A stretch of DNA of 64,000 nucleotides from Micromonospora rubida (GTDB lineage Bacteria; Actinomycetota; Actinomycetes; Mycobacteriales; Micromonosporaceae), in the NCBI RefSeq assembly GCF_009908295.1, contig NZ_JAAALO010000001.1, forward strand, positions 558,001 to 622,000. Direction: 5' to 3'. A program made the translations under genes and the position numbers. The notes under the pieces were generated by a model. The model saw only the letters and a list, made by a program, of their open reading frames with translations. It ran no database searches and was not told the DNA's origin. Of this stretch, positions 53,117-61,913 are shown piece after piece. Numbering within the stretch: the stretch's first letter is position 1; each line of letters starts with the position of its first letter.

Positions 53117-54115
53117 ATGCGGTTCACCCGAGGGCGCGGCGGCGCCGATCCGACCGGACACCCGCTCCCGCGCCGGGCCGGCGCGCTGGCCGTCGCCCTG
53201 CTGGCCCTGGTCGCCGGCGGGGTGCTGGCCGGCCACGACGCCGTCGACGCGCAGGCAGCGCCCGACGGCCACGCCGACCACGCGTACGTGCTCAGCCCGG
53301 AGCAGGAGCGGGCAGCCCTGGAGCTCCAGCTCGCCCCGGTGCGCGGCTCGGAATTCCGGGCCGACTGCCCGAGCAAGGGACGCGCCAACGACGACCCGAT
53401 CGTCCGGCCGGGCCAGCCGGGCGCTTCGCACATGCACGAGTTCTTCGGCAACACGACGACGAACGCGTTCTCCACCCTCACCTCGCTGAGGGCCGGTGCG
53501 ACGACCTGCGACCCGGTGACCGACAGGTCCGCGTACTGGGTGCCGACGCTCTACCAGAACGGCACGGCGGTCACGCCGCAGAGCGTCCGGATCTACTACC
53601 AGGGGATCACCGACCGGGCGAACGTCCAGCCGTACCCCCAGGGCCTGCGGATCGTGGTGGGCAACCCCCTCGCGGCCAACCCCGACCAGAACCCGGCGGC
53701 CCGGTGGAACTGCGTCGGCATCCCCCAGGCCAGCCGCGACTTCCCGGTCTGCCCGGCCGGCTCCAGGCTGGAGACGTACCTCGACTTCCCGACCTGCTGG
53801 GACGGGAGGAACCTGGACAGCGCCGACCACAAGAGCCACATGGCGTTCGGCCTGGGCGGCGTCGGCGGGACGTGCCCGACCAGCCACCCGGTGCCCGTGC
53901 CCCGGCTGGAGTTCCTCATCACCTACGACGTGCGCGGGACCGGGCTCACTCTGGGCGGCACCCGCGACGGGGCCAACGTCACCACAGCCCCCGGCTACAC
54001 CTTCCACGGCGACTTCTTCAATGCCTGGGACGAGCAGGCCCTCGCCGACCGGGTGCGGCAGTGCGTCGTCGACGGCTACGTCTGCGGCAACGACGGCAAG
54101 CCCATCCAGCAGTGA
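53117..54115 (+). CDS. DUF1996 domain secreted protein
   Basis: 332 residues from ATG 53117 with GAGGAGGA upstream. Arg-rich N-terminus and hydrophobic ALAVALLALVAGGVLAGHDAV (about 23-43) form a signal or anchor. DUF1996 signatures: DPIVRPGQPGASHMHEFFGNTTTNAFST, YWVPTLYQNG, WNCVG, FPTCWDGRNLDSADHKSHMAF and YTFHGDFFNAWD. Six or more Cys. The family is found in fungi and actinomycetes, often fused to carbohydrate-binding modules; function is not established. Confidence 0.92.
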   Translation: MRFTRGRGGADPTGHPLPRRAGALAVALLALVAGGVLAGHDAVDAQAAPDGHADHAYVLSPEQERAALELQLAPVRGSEFRADCPSKGRANDDPIVRPGQPGASHMHEFFGNTTTNAFSTLTSLRAGATTCDPVTDRSAYWVPTLYQNGTAVTPQSVRIYYQGITDRANVQPYPQGLRIVVGNPLAANPDQNPAARWNCVGIPQASRDFPVCPAGSRLETYLDFPTCWDGRNLDSADHKSHMAFGLGGVGGTCPTSHPVPVPRLEFLITYDVRGTGLTLGGTRDGANVTTAPGYTFHGDFFNAWDEQALADRVRQCVVDGYVCGNDGKPIQQ

Positions 54116-54142
54116 TCCGCAGCGGGTCAACCCCGGCTCCGC

Positions 54143-54898
54143 TCAGCTGCGGAAGGTGCGGTCCAGCAGGTCGAACAGGGCGGCCCAGTGCCGCTCGGCG
54201 GCCCGCTCGTCGTAGGCGGCGGTGTCGGCCATGGTGAACCCGTGGGCGGCGCCGACGTACAGCTCGGAGCGGTGCCGGACCCCGGCCGCGTCGAGCGCCG
54301 CCTCCAGCGTCGCGATCTGCTCGGGCGTCATGGACCCGTCCTGGTCGGCGTGGGCGAAGTACAGCTCGCCGGTCACGGAGCCGACGCCCAGGTGCGGGCT
54401 GTCCGGCGCGTCGGTGACGACCCGGCCCGCGTGGAAGCTGGCCACCGCAGCAATCCGGTCGGGATGCGCCTCGATGGCGCGCAGGGCGTTCGTGCCGCCC
54501 ATGCAGTAGCCGGTGACGACCACCGGGCCGGGCGCGACGTCGTCCCGACCGGCCAGGAAGTCCAGGTACGCCGCCGTGTCCCCGGCCACCACCTCCGGGG
54601 TCAGCGCGGCGACGAGCGGCATGATCCGCTCGAAGGCCCGGGCGCGCTCCTCCGGGTCGTCCAGGCGGGAGAGGTCGAACAGCGGGGCCCTGCCGGCCCG
54701 GTGGAACAGGTTGGGCACCAGCACGACATGCCCCCGGGAGGCGATCCGCTCGGCCATCTCGACCAGCCGGGGCCGCAGGCCGAACGCGTCCATGAAGAAC
54801 AGCACGGCCGGGAACGGGCCGTCGCCGTCCGGTCGGGCCAGGATCGCGTCGGCGACCCCATCGCCCACCGGCACATCCACCGTCGTCGTACGCGCCAC
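54143..54898 (-). CDS. dienelactone hydrolase family protein
   Basis: 251 residues, GTG. Alpha/beta hydrolase with the nucleophile Cys in VVTGYCMGGTNALR (about 115-128), Asp in YFAHADQDGSMTPEQ and His in GAAHGFTMADTAAYDERAAERHW, the Cys-Asp-His triad of dienelactone hydrolases. The FPAVLFFMDAFGLRPRLVEMAERIA segment is typical. Soluble; substrate unknown. Confidence 0.93.
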   Translation of the reverse strand: MARTTTVDVPVGDGVADAILARPDGDGPFPAVLFFMDAFGLRPRLVEMAERIASRGHVVLVPNLFHRAGRAPLFDLSRLDDPEERARAFERIMPLVAALTPEVVAGDTAAYLDFLAGRDDVAPGPVVVTGYCMGGTNALRAIEAHPDRIAAVASFHAGRVVTDAPDSPHLGVGSVTGELYFAHADQDGSMTPEQIATLEAALDAAGVRHRSELYVGAAHGFTMADTAAYDERAAERHWAALFDLLDRTFRS

Positions 54899-54971
54899 GT
54901 CATCCTCCGTCGGGTCGTCGTCCGACCCGCACCCTATCCGTCCGGGCAGCGGCCCGGTTCCGGCGCCCGGG

Positions 54972-55907
54972 TCACCCCGGGTCGCGGCGCGGTCGGGGTG
55001 GCCGGTCGTCCCGGTCGATGCGCAGCTCCCGCTCCAGCTCGCCGATGACGGCCCGCAGGTCGTCGAGCCGCTGGGTGAGCGCGATCCGGTCCACCTCGTC
55101 GGGCACGCCGTCGCCGTCCTCGTCGTAGTCGGGCCCGAGCCGCTCGGTCATCTCCAGCCGGCGGGCCTCCTCCATCGAGTTGACGATGACCGCGATCAGA
55201 ATGTTGAGCAGCAGGTTCACGGTGATGATGACGTAACTGACGTAGTAGACCAGGGTCCACGGGGACAGGGCCATGCCCTGCTCGACGAGGTCCGGCAGCG
55301 TCTCCAGGGACAGCAGCACGAACAGGGTCAGCAGCGACCGTCCGATGTCGCCGTACTGCTCCGGCTGGGCCCTGCCGAAGATGAGCCAGCCGGCCATCCC
55401 GTACACGTAGAGGGTCACCCCGGCCAGCGCGAGGAAGCCCGCGACGCCCGGCAGGCTGCGCCACAGCGCCGCGACGATGGTGCGCAGCCCGGGCGAGAAC
55501 CGCACGAGCCGCACCATCCGGACGACCCGCACGACGCGCAGCAGCGCGGAGTCGCCGTGCAGACCCGGGACGAAGATCGCCGCGATCACCAGGAAGTCGA
55601 CGACGTTCCAGCCGTGCCGGAAGAAGTCCAGCGGCCGCCGACCGTACGCCGCCATCCGGACGGCGATCTCGGCCACGAAGGCGGCCCGGAAGACCCACTC
55701 CAGCCAGAGCAGCACCGGCCGCGCCGGCCCCAGCTCGGGGTACGTCTCGACGCCGAGCACCACCCCGTTGGCCAGGATGACGACGACGATGGCGACCTCG
55801 AAGGGGCGCGACCCGGCGATCCGGGCGCACCGGCCGGCCAGCCCTGGCGGCCCGGCCCGGCGCACCGGCCGATCCTCGGTCGACGTCGGCCAGGGTACGT
55901 CGAGCAT
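54972..55907 (-). CDS. voltage-gated-like ion channel with C-terminal acidic Ca-loop-like motif
   Basis: 311 residues, ATG. Six hydrophobic segments; S4 LRVVRVVRMVRLVRF has Arg every third residue. Between S5 and S6 the pore segment reads LFVLLSLETLPDL, comparable to TLESW/TLEGWPD of bacterial sodium/calcium-type channels but with Leu for the usual Trp. After S6 (VIVNSMEEARRLEM) comes YDEDGDGVPDEVD, an EF-hand/TSP3-like run of Asp, then a helix RLDDLRAVIGELERELRI that could form the tetramer coiled coil. Plausible Ca-modulated cation channel of the plasma membrane. Confidence 0.88.
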   Translation of the reverse strand: MLDVPWPTSTEDRPVRRAGPPGLAGRCARIAGSRPFEVAIVVVILANGVVLGVETYPELGPARPVLLWLEWVFRAAFVAEIAVRMAAYGRRPLDFFRHGWNVVDFLVIAAIFVPGLHGDSALLRVVRVVRMVRLVRFSPGLRTIVAALWRSLPGVAGFLALAGVTLYVYGMAGWLIFGRAQPEQYGDIGRSLLTLFVLLSLETLPDLVEQGMALSPWTLVYYVSYVIITVNLLLNILIAVIVNSMEEARRLEMTERLGPDYDEDGDGVPDEVDRIALTQRLDDLRAVIGELERELRIDRDDRPPRPRRDPG

Positions 55908-56339
55908 GGCCCCACCCTACCGAGGGCACCGACGGGCGACGCCGCGCGCCAGGGCGGGCGTACGCAAGCCGCGTCGAACGACGACCGCCACCGACGGGGC
56001 CAGGCCTCGTATCAAGCCGCCACGCCGTCAACAACGCTCATGGTCACTACAGCTAGTCACCGCGCCCAACCCTGCCGACCCCGCCCGCGGGTGCTGCGCT
56101 GCCGACGCCGACGGTGCCCGACGGTCAGCCACAAAGATCGTCTGTCACGTACCGGCGTCCCACCCGGCGTGTCGCGCCGGTGACCAGCAGACGATCAAGG
56201 GGCGGCCCATGAGGAAGCGTGCGGGGCGGGACGGGGCGGGGCGACGAAGGACGGCAGGGAACGCCGCGCACCGCGCACGTTGCACAGGGGGCAGCAAACC
56301 ACCCATCACCCGCGTCAACAACGGTGCTGGGCATTACAA
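55908..56339. other. intergenic region with two related 30 bp repeats
   Basis: 432 bp upstream of the channel gene and downstream of the efflux gene. A 44-codon frame MRKRAGRDGAGRRRTAGNAA... (56209-56343) is open and ends in VNNGAGHYN, but lacks a clear ribosome site. Otherwise nothing recognised. Confidence 0.45.
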
Positions 56340-56343
56340 CTAG
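56027..56343 (+). repeat. imperfect 30 bp direct repeat, copies 287 bp apart
   Basis: Copies at 56027-56056 and 56314-56343 begin GTCAACAACG and end CTAG, with 24 of 30 positions identical. Both can be read as V-N-N-x-x-G-H-Y-x-stop, and most differences are conservative in that frame. The second copy ends on the stop codon of the efflux gene on the other strand. Meaning unknown: duplicate gene ends or recombination sites. Confidence 0.55.
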
Positions 56344-57554
56344 CCGTTCGGCCGGGTTGCGGGGTCGAGGGCCGCATCAGATCGCCCGGCCGATGCGGGG
56401 ACGATGAATCGCCGGAGCGGCAGGCCGATGAGCAGTGCGACCGCGACCAGGAGGCCACTGATCCACACCGGGCCGAGGTCGCCAGCGTTGGCGCCGAGGG
56501 TAGCTGCTGCAACGACGGGGCCGCCGGCAGCACCGATGTTGAGCGCCGCGGTCGCGTACGACCCTCCCATGGTGGGGGCGCCTGCTGCCTCATGGAGCAC
56601 CCTGGCGATCAGGGTGCCGCCCAACGCGAAGGAGAGCGTGCCCTGCACGAACGCGAGGAGCAGAAGCGCCACCGGCTGGGCAGCCAGGGTCGCCAACGCG
56701 ACCCAGCCGAGCAACAGCAACGGGCCACCGACTGCGATCACGATGCCGGGACGCCGATCGGAGAGCCGTCCCGCGAGGGTGACGCCGACGAAGGACCCGA
56801 CACCGAAGAGCACCAGCACGACCGGGACCCACAGCTCGCCCAGGCCTGCGGTGTCGGTCACGATCGGTGTCAGGAAGGTGAACGTGGCGAAGGTGGCGGC
56901 GTTGACCAGGGCGCCGAGCAGCATGACCAGGACCAGCCTGGGCATCGCGAGCTGGCCGATCTCGCCCCGAAGAGACGAGCCGGCCGAAGTGTCCCGAGGG
57001 GTTGTTCCGGCACGGGCCGGAATGCCCTTCACGACGCCGAAGGCAGCGGGAAGGCAGAGCAGTGCGATCGCCCAGAAGGTTGCCCGCCAGTTGAGCACCG
57101 TGCCGAGCACCGCGCCCCCGGGAACCCCAGCGATGGTGGCCACCGTCGTACCCGAGAGCAGCACCGCCAGCGCGCGCCCTTTCTGATCAGATGCGACGAG
57201 CGTGGCCGCCGTGCTCAGTGCCACAGCCAGGAAGCCCGCGTTGGCCAGGGCGGCGATCACCCGGGTGACGAACAGCACCGCGAAACTCGTCGTGAGGGCG
57301 CCCGCGACGTGGGCCACGGCGAAAGCCAGCACGAAGCCCAGCAGGCTGGCCCGGGCAGGCCACCAGCGCGCAAGCGCCGCCATCAACGGCGCGCCGACGA
57401 TCATCCCGACAGCGAACGCCGAGGTCAGAAGCCCGGCGGACCCGACCGACACGTCGAGGCCGATGGCGATGTCCGGCACCAAGCCGGCGAGCATGAACTC
57501 CGAGGTGCCCATGGCGAAGACCGCCACGGCAAGCAGGTAGAGCGGCAGAGGCAT
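56340..57554 (-). CDS. Cmx/CmlR-type chloramphenicol efflux MFS transporter
   Basis: 404 residues, ATG, 12 hydrophobic segments. MPLPLYLLAVAVFAMGTSEFMLAGLVPDIAIGLDVSVGSAGLLTSAFAVGMIVGAPLMAALARWWP closely follows the actinobacterial Cmx/CmrA chloramphenicol exporters, as do FVTRVIAALANAGFLAVAL and AVLLSGTTVATIAGVPGGAVLG. Probable phenicol or related drug/proton antiporter. A perfect 16 bp palindrome lies 26 bp upstream. Confidence 0.86.
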   Translation of the reverse strand: MPLPLYLLAVAVFAMGTSEFMLAGLVPDIAIGLDVSVGSAGLLTSAFAVGMIVGAPLMAALARWWPARASLLGFVLAFAVAHVAGALTTSFAVLFVTRVIAALANAGFLAVALSTAATLVASDQKGRALAVLLSGTTVATIAGVPGGAVLGTVLNWRATFWAIALLCLPAAFGVVKGIPARAGTTPRDTSAGSSLRGEIGQLAMPRLVLVMLLGALVNAATFATFTFLTPIVTDTAGLGELWVPVVLVLFGVGSFVGVTLAGRLSDRRPGIVIAVGGPLLLLGWVALATLAAQPVALLLLAFVQGTLSFALGGTLIARVLHEAAGAPTMGGSYATAALNIGAAGGPVVAAATLGANAGDLGPVWISGLLVAVALLIGLPLRRFIVPASAGRSDAALDPATRPNG

Positions 57555-57579
57555 CAGGAACTCCGAGGTGAGAGGAAAC

Positions 57580-57595
57580 GACGAGACGTCTCGTC
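57580..57595. promoter_or_regulatory. perfect palindrome upstream of the efflux gene
   Basis: GACGAGACGTCTCGTC, 16 bp with no mismatch, 26-41 bp upstream of the efflux start. A likely repressor operator; no TetR/MarR gene is adjacent. Confidence 0.65.
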
Positions 57596-57871
57596 ACCGC
57601 GGCCAGCACCCCAAGGGCGCGCGCACATGTCCCATGCAGCGAGACTGCTGGGAAGCGGGCGATGAACTCAGCGGTTCAGGGGGCTGACGGCGTGACCGAA
57701 AGCCCCCACCTTGGATGCCTCAGGGCTCGACATGACGCGAACACTACCGGCTCTCGATGTCCATGCGCGACGCCGGGCGACCGGAGTTTTCGGAGATGTT
57801 TCGGCTGCCGGGCGGTGGTGGAGACGGCCGGGACGGCTGGAGCGGCACCGGTTCCGGGAGTGCCCGACCGT
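57596..57871. other. remainder of the efflux/LacI divergent intergenic region
   Basis: Between the two palindromes listed separately, about 275 bp without a convincing gene. CGGAGTTTTCGG and GATGTTTCGG near 57780-57805 resemble half sites of the LacI operator. Confidence 0.4.
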
Positions 57872-57882
57872 CGAAAGTTTCG
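57872..57882. promoter_or_regulatory. LacI autoregulatory operator candidate
   Basis: CGAAAGTTTCG, a perfect 11 bp palindrome 40 bp before the LacI start, matches the CGAAAN TTTCG-type sites of actinobacterial xylose/xyloside LacI/XylR regulators. Confidence 0.6.
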
Positions 57883-57922
57883 GGATATGCTGCGGCCGGG
57901 CTGGCCTCGTGAGGGAGACGAC

Positions 57923-58936
57923 ATGGAGCAGCGACGGGCGACGCTGGCGGAGATCGCGGATGTCGCCGGCGTGTCGGTCCCCACCGTCTCGAAGGTGCTC
58001 AACGGCCGCCCCGACGTCGCGCCGGGCACCCGTCGGCGGGTGCAGTCGCTGCTCGACGAGCGTGGCTACACCGCGCGCGGGGCCGGCCGGCCGGCGGCCC
58101 GGGCCGGTTTGATCGACCTGGTACTGCGGGACCTGGGTAGCCCGTGGGCGATGCAGATCATCGACGGGGTGGAGGAGTTCGCCTACCGCGCCGGGTTCGG
58201 CGTGGTCGTCTCCGCGGTGCACGGCCGGCACCGCAACCGCCCCGACCGCCGGTGGACCGAGCAGCTCGCCGCCCGGCGCTGCGACGGCGTGCTCCTCGTA
58301 CTCTCCGACATCTCGGCCGGCCAGCGCGGGCAGCTCGACGAGCTGGGCATCCCGGTGGTGATCATCGACCCGGCCGGGCAGCCCGAGGCGGACATCCCCT
58401 CGGTCGGCGCCACGAACTGGGCGGGCGGGCGCGCCGCCACCGAGCACCTGCTCGGCCTCGGGCACCAGCGGATCGCCGTGATCTGCGGGCCGGCCGCCGT
58501 GCCGTGCAGCCGGGCCCGGGTCGACGGGTACCGGGCCGCCATGGACGCCGCCGGGCGGCGGATCCCCGCCGGGTACGTCCGCGCCGGGGACTTCACCTCG
58601 CCGTCGGGCTACCGGGAGACGAACGCCCTGCTCGACCTGACCCGGCCGCCCACCGCGATCTTCGCGTGCTCCGACGAGATGGCCTGGGGTGCGTACGAGG
58701 CCCTCTACGAGCGCGGGCTGCGGGTGCCCGACGACATGAGCGTCGTCGGCTTCGACGACCTGGACGCCGCGCGGTGGGCGGTGCCGCCGCTGACCACCGT
58801 CCGCCAGCCGCTGACCGAGATGGCGGGGATGGCCGCCCGGATGCTGCTCAACCTGATGGACGGCGAGGAACTGGGCAGCCACCGCATCGAGCTGGCCACC
58901 CCGCTGATCGTCCGGCACAGCACGCGCGCCCGCTGA
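57923..58936 (+). CDS. LacI-family transcriptional regulator
   Basis: 337 residues, ATG with GAGGGAG upstream. HTH TLAEIADVAGVSVPTVSKVLNGRPDVAPGTRRRVQSLLDERGY (about 6-49), then a periplasmic-binding-like sugar domain (LIDLVLRDLGSPWAMQIIDGVEEFA ... FDDLDAARWAVPPLTTVRQPLTEMAGMAARMLL). Upstream of the cellulase gene. SVPTVSKVLNGR suggests the XylR/BxlR branch rather than CebR itself, so the effector is probably a xylo- or gluco-oligosaccharide. Confidence 0.94.
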   Translation: MEQRRATLAEIADVAGVSVPTVSKVLNGRPDVAPGTRRRVQSLLDERGYTARGAGRPAARAGLIDLVLRDLGSPWAMQIIDGVEEFAYRAGFGVVVSAVHGRHRNRPDRRWTEQLAARRCDGVLLVLSDISAGQRGQLDELGIPVVIIDPAGQPEADIPSVGATNWAGGRAATEHLLGLGHQRIAVICGPAAVPCSRARVDGYRAAMDAAGRRIPAGYVRAGDFTSPSGYRETNALLDLTRPPTAIFACSDEMAWGAYEALYERGLRVPDDMSVVGFDDLDAARWAVPPLTTVRQPLTEMAGMAARMLLNLMDGEELGSHRIELATPLIVRHSTRAR

Positions 58937-59057
58937 CCGCCCGGCACCGCACGAGGCCCACCGACGCCCCCGCCGGGTCCCCGGCCGGGCCGCCGGCTCC
59001 CAAGGCTTCGATGTATCGACATGTTGCGTGATGGTTCCGAACGCCCCTAAGCTGCCA

Positions 59058-59071
59058 TGGGAGCGCTCCCG
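59058..59071. promoter_or_regulatory. CebR-like operator before the cellulase
   Basis: TGGGAGCGCTCCCG matches the CebR consensus TGGGAGCGCTCCCA at 13 of 14 positions, 99 bp upstream of the cellulase start. Implies cellobiose-inducible control by a CebR encoded elsewhere or by the adjacent LacI protein. Confidence 0.85.
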
Positions 59072-59169
59072 AGGCTTCCCCGATGCCCGCAGCGGATGCG
59101 CGCCGGCACGCCCCGCACCACACACCCCCCGGGCCTCGCCCCACCACCCCCGACGGAAGAGACGGTCCG

Positions 59170-60609
59170 ATGAAGAGATTCCCCCGCCCGTCCCGACGAC
59201 ACCTGGCCGTGGCAGGAGCCGTCGGCGCGCTGACCCTGGGCGCGACGGCGACCCTGCCGGCCACCAACGCCATGGCGGCCACCGGCTGCGCCGTCACCTA
59301 CACGACCAACAGCTGGGCCGGCGGGTTCACCGCCTCGGTCACCATCAAGAACCTCGGGGACGCGGTCAACGGGTGGACCCTCGGCTTCGGCTTCCCCCAC
59401 TCCGGGCAGCGGGTGGTGCAGGGCTGGTCGGCCACCTTCAACCAGACCGGCAGCGCCGTCACCGCGCAGAGCCTGAGCTACAACGGCTCGCTGGCCACCG
59501 GAGCGAGCACCAACATCGGCTTCAACGGCTCCTGGACCGGCAACAACCCGGCACCGACGTCGTTCGCGCTCAACGGCACGGTGTGCACGGGCGGGACGAC
59601 GCCCACCACCGCCCCGCCCACCACCGCCCCGCCGACGACGCCCCCGCCCACCACGCCCCCGCCGGGCGGCACGACGCCGGTGGCGATCAACGGCCAGCTC
59701 CGGGTGTGCGGAGTCAACCTGTGCAACCAGTACGGCAAGCCGATCCAGCTACGGGGCATGAGCACCCACGGCCTCCAGTGGTTCTCCCAGTGCTACAACG
59801 ACGCGTCCCTCGACGCGCTGTCCAAGGACTGGCTGGCCGACCTGCTCCGCGTCTCGATGTACGTGCAGGAGGACGGCTACGAGACCGACCCCGCCGGCTT
59901 CACCAACCGGGTCAACACCCTGGTGGACGAGGCCACCGAGCGAGGCATGTACGCGCTGGTCGACTTCCACACGCTGACCCCCGGTGACCCGATGTTCAAC
60001 CTGGCGCGGGCCAAGACGTTCTTCGCCGCCGTGTCGGCCCGGCACGCCAGCAAGAACAACGTCATCTACGAGATCACCAACGAGCCCAACGGCGTGAGCT
60101 GGTCGACCATCAAGAACTACGCCGAGCAGGTCATCCCGGTCATCCGCGCCAACGACCCGGACGCGGTCGTCGTCGTCGGCACCCGCGGCTGGTCCTCGCT
60201 CGGGGTGTCCGAGGGCGGCAACTCCACCGAGGTCGTCAACAGTCCGGTGAACGCCGGCAACATCATGTACGCGTTCCACTTCTACGCCGCGTCGCACCGG
60301 GACAACTACCGCGCCGAGCTGGAGCGCGCCGCCGCCCGGCTGCCCATGTTCGTCACCGAGTTCGGCACCGTCACGTACACCGGCGGCGGCGCCGTGGACG
60401 CGGCCAGCAGCACCGCCTGGCTGGACCTGCTGGACCGGCTGAAGATCAGCTACGCCAACTGGACGTTCTCGGACGCCGACGAGGGCAGCGCCGCGTACCG
60501 CCCGGGCACCTGCTACGGCGGGACGTACACCGGCACCGCCGTGCTGACCGAGTCAGGCACCTTCATGCGCAACCGGATCCGCACCCCGGACAACTTCCCC
60601 ACCAGCTGA
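59170..60609 (+). CDS. GH5 endoglucanase with N-terminal CBM2
   Basis: 479 residues from ATG 59170. Signal peptide MKRFPRPSRRHLAVAGAVGALTLGATATLPATNAMA; CBM2 about 38-138 (CAVTYTTNSWAGGFTASVTIKNLGDAVNGWTLGF...TSFALNGTVC); Thr/Pro linker about 140-170; GH5 domain to the end with catalytic acid/base in YEITNEPNG and nucleophile in FVTEFGT. Secreted cellulase; degrades beta-1,4-glucan. Confidence 0.95.
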   Translation: MKRFPRPSRRHLAVAGAVGALTLGATATLPATNAMAATGCAVTYTTNSWAGGFTASVTIKNLGDAVNGWTLGFGFPHSGQRVVQGWSATFNQTGSAVTAQSLSYNGSLATGASTNIGFNGSWTGNNPAPTSFALNGTVCTGGTTPTTAPPTTAPPTTPPPTTPPPGGTTPVAINGQLRVCGVNLCNQYGKPIQLRGMSTHGLQWFSQCYNDASLDALSKDWLADLLRVSMYVQEDGYETDPAGFTNRVNTLVDEATERGMYALVDFHTLTPGDPMFNLARAKTFFAAVSARHASKNNVIYEITNEPNGVSWSTIKNYAEQVIPVIRANDPDAVVVVGTRGWSSLGVSEGGNSTEVVNSPVNAGNIMYAFHFYAASHRDNYRAELERAAARLPMFVTEFGTVTYTGGGAVDAASSTAWLDLLDRLKISYANWTFSDADEGSAAYRPGTCYGGTYTGTAVLTESGTFMRNRIRTPDNFPTS

Positions 60610-60623
60610 GCCCGCCACCCGCA

Positions 60624-60660
60624 CCCGGTGGGGCCACCCGCGTTCGGCGGCCCCACCGGG
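60624..60660. terminator. hairpin terminator between convergent genes
   Basis: CCCGGTGGGGCC (60624-60635) pairs with GGCCCCACCGGG (60649-60660), 12 bp perfect, 13 nt loop, 15 bp after the cellulase stop and 7 bp before the convergent DUF3103 stop. Confidence 0.85.
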
Positions 60661-60667
60661 TGAACGG

Positions 60668-61807
60668 TCAGAGCGGCTGCACGAAGTACGGGGAGACGTC
60701 GAACCAACCGTTGCCGGCCGCGCCGCTCAGCCGGCCGCTGCTGGCGGTGGACAGGGTGTACCAGGAGTCCACGTAGTCCGGGTCGTCGGTGTACCAGGAG
60801 GTCGGGATGGCGTCGAGGATCGCGCTCACCAGCGGCTGGTACACCCCGCCGTCCACGATCACCAGCAGCGCGCCGACGATCGCCTGGACCAGGGCCTTGT
60901 AGTTGGTGTCGCCGTCGTCCTCCATCATCACCACGTCGGCCAGGTTGTACTTGTAGGCCGAGAAGTGCACCAGGAGCTGGTTCGGGCGGTAGGTGGTGCC
61001 ATCGTGGTCGAGGTAGGGCATCTGGACCAGGTCGACCGTGGGCTTGCCGTCGAGCCCGAATCCGGCCACGAGGCTGTAGATCTCCGCGTCGCCCTTGAGC
61101 CACGGCTCCTTGTCGTCGTTGAGCCGTACCGCGTCGACCTTGGTGGCCCAGTAGCCGGACGCCGCCGTCGCCCGCGCGGTGGTCGCCGCCCGCGCGGCGG
61201 CGGTGTCGGTGACGCCCCGGCGGGCCAGCTCGCCGCGCATCAGCTCCAGGCCGGCGGACAGCGCCCGGCCGGTGTCGACCTCCACCAGCAGCACCGGGCG
61301 GGCGGGAGCCCGGGAGGCGTCCAGCCGCACCGGCCGGGCACCCCGGTCGTAGGCGGTGACGTTGGTCAGGGCGTCGTCGGTGGGGGTCGCCGCCACCAGC
61401 GCAACCGCGCCCCGGGTCGCCGCGGCGCGCATGTCCGGGGTGGCCCAGCGCAGCCGCAGCAGCGACCCGGCCGTTGCCGGCAGGCCCTTGGCCGCGAGCA
61501 CCCGCCGGTTCGCGGCCCGAGCCTCGCCGGACAGGCCCGGCGCCGCGAGCGGGACGGCGAGCAGGTCGGCCGGGCCGTCGGCGGTGGCCGCGAGGACGGC
61601 CCGGGTCGCCGCCGGGTCGGCGAGCGCCCCGGCGAGCCGGCGGGCCAGCCCGTCGGTGACCGAGAGGACGGTCCCGGCCGGGGCGGCGGCGGGCGCGGGG
61701 CCCCGGTGCTCGGGGCGGGCGTACGCGGGGGTGGCCACCGGGGCGGCCAGGACGGCCGCCGCGAGGCCGGCCGCAAGCGCGGCGCGGCGGAGGGTGGAAG
61801 TGTGCAC
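60668..61807 (-). CDS. DUF3103 family secreted protein
   Basis: 379 residues from GTG 61807, chosen because AGAGGAG lies 5 bp upstream; a longer frame reaches 61882. Signal peptide STLRRAALAAGLAAAVLAAPVATPAYA. The C-terminal ~200 residues (YWATKVDAVRLNDDKEPWLKGDAEIYSLVAGFG...NLADVVMMEDDGDTNYKALVQAIVGALLVIVDGG) match DUF3103. Acidic metal-binding-like DDGDTN. Function unknown; extracellular. Confidence 0.85.
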   Translation of the reverse strand: MHTSTLRRAALAAGLAAAVLAAPVATPAYARPEHRGPAPAAAPAGTVLSVTDGLARRLAGALADPAATRAVLAATADGPADLLAVPLAAPGLSGEARAANRRVLAAKGLPATAGSLLRLRWATPDMRAAATRGAVALVAATPTDDALTNVTAYDRGARPVRLDASRAPARPVLLVEVDTGRALSAGLELMRGELARRGVTDTAAARAATTARATAASGYWATKVDAVRLNDDKEPWLKGDAEIYSLVAGFGLDGKPTVDLVQMPYLDHDGTTYRPNQLLVHFSAYKYNLADVVMMEDDGDTNYKALVQAIVGALLVIVDGGVYQPLVSAILDAIPTSWYTDDPDYVDSWYTLSTASSGRLSGAAGNGWFDVSPYFVQPL

Positions 61808-61913
61808 GCGGGCTCCTCTGCATGGTCCGACCGCCGGATCGTGGCGACGGTGCAGAGAAGATATACATCTAGACTCTTGCACTTATCAATGCCCAGGGTC
61901 GACGCGTGAGGCG

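Noticed and set aside
54513-56183. Plus-strand 556-residue frame opposite the hydrolase and ion channel
   Set aside because: His/Gln/Arg-rich antisense composition; both minus-strand genes have complete catalytic or membrane signatures.
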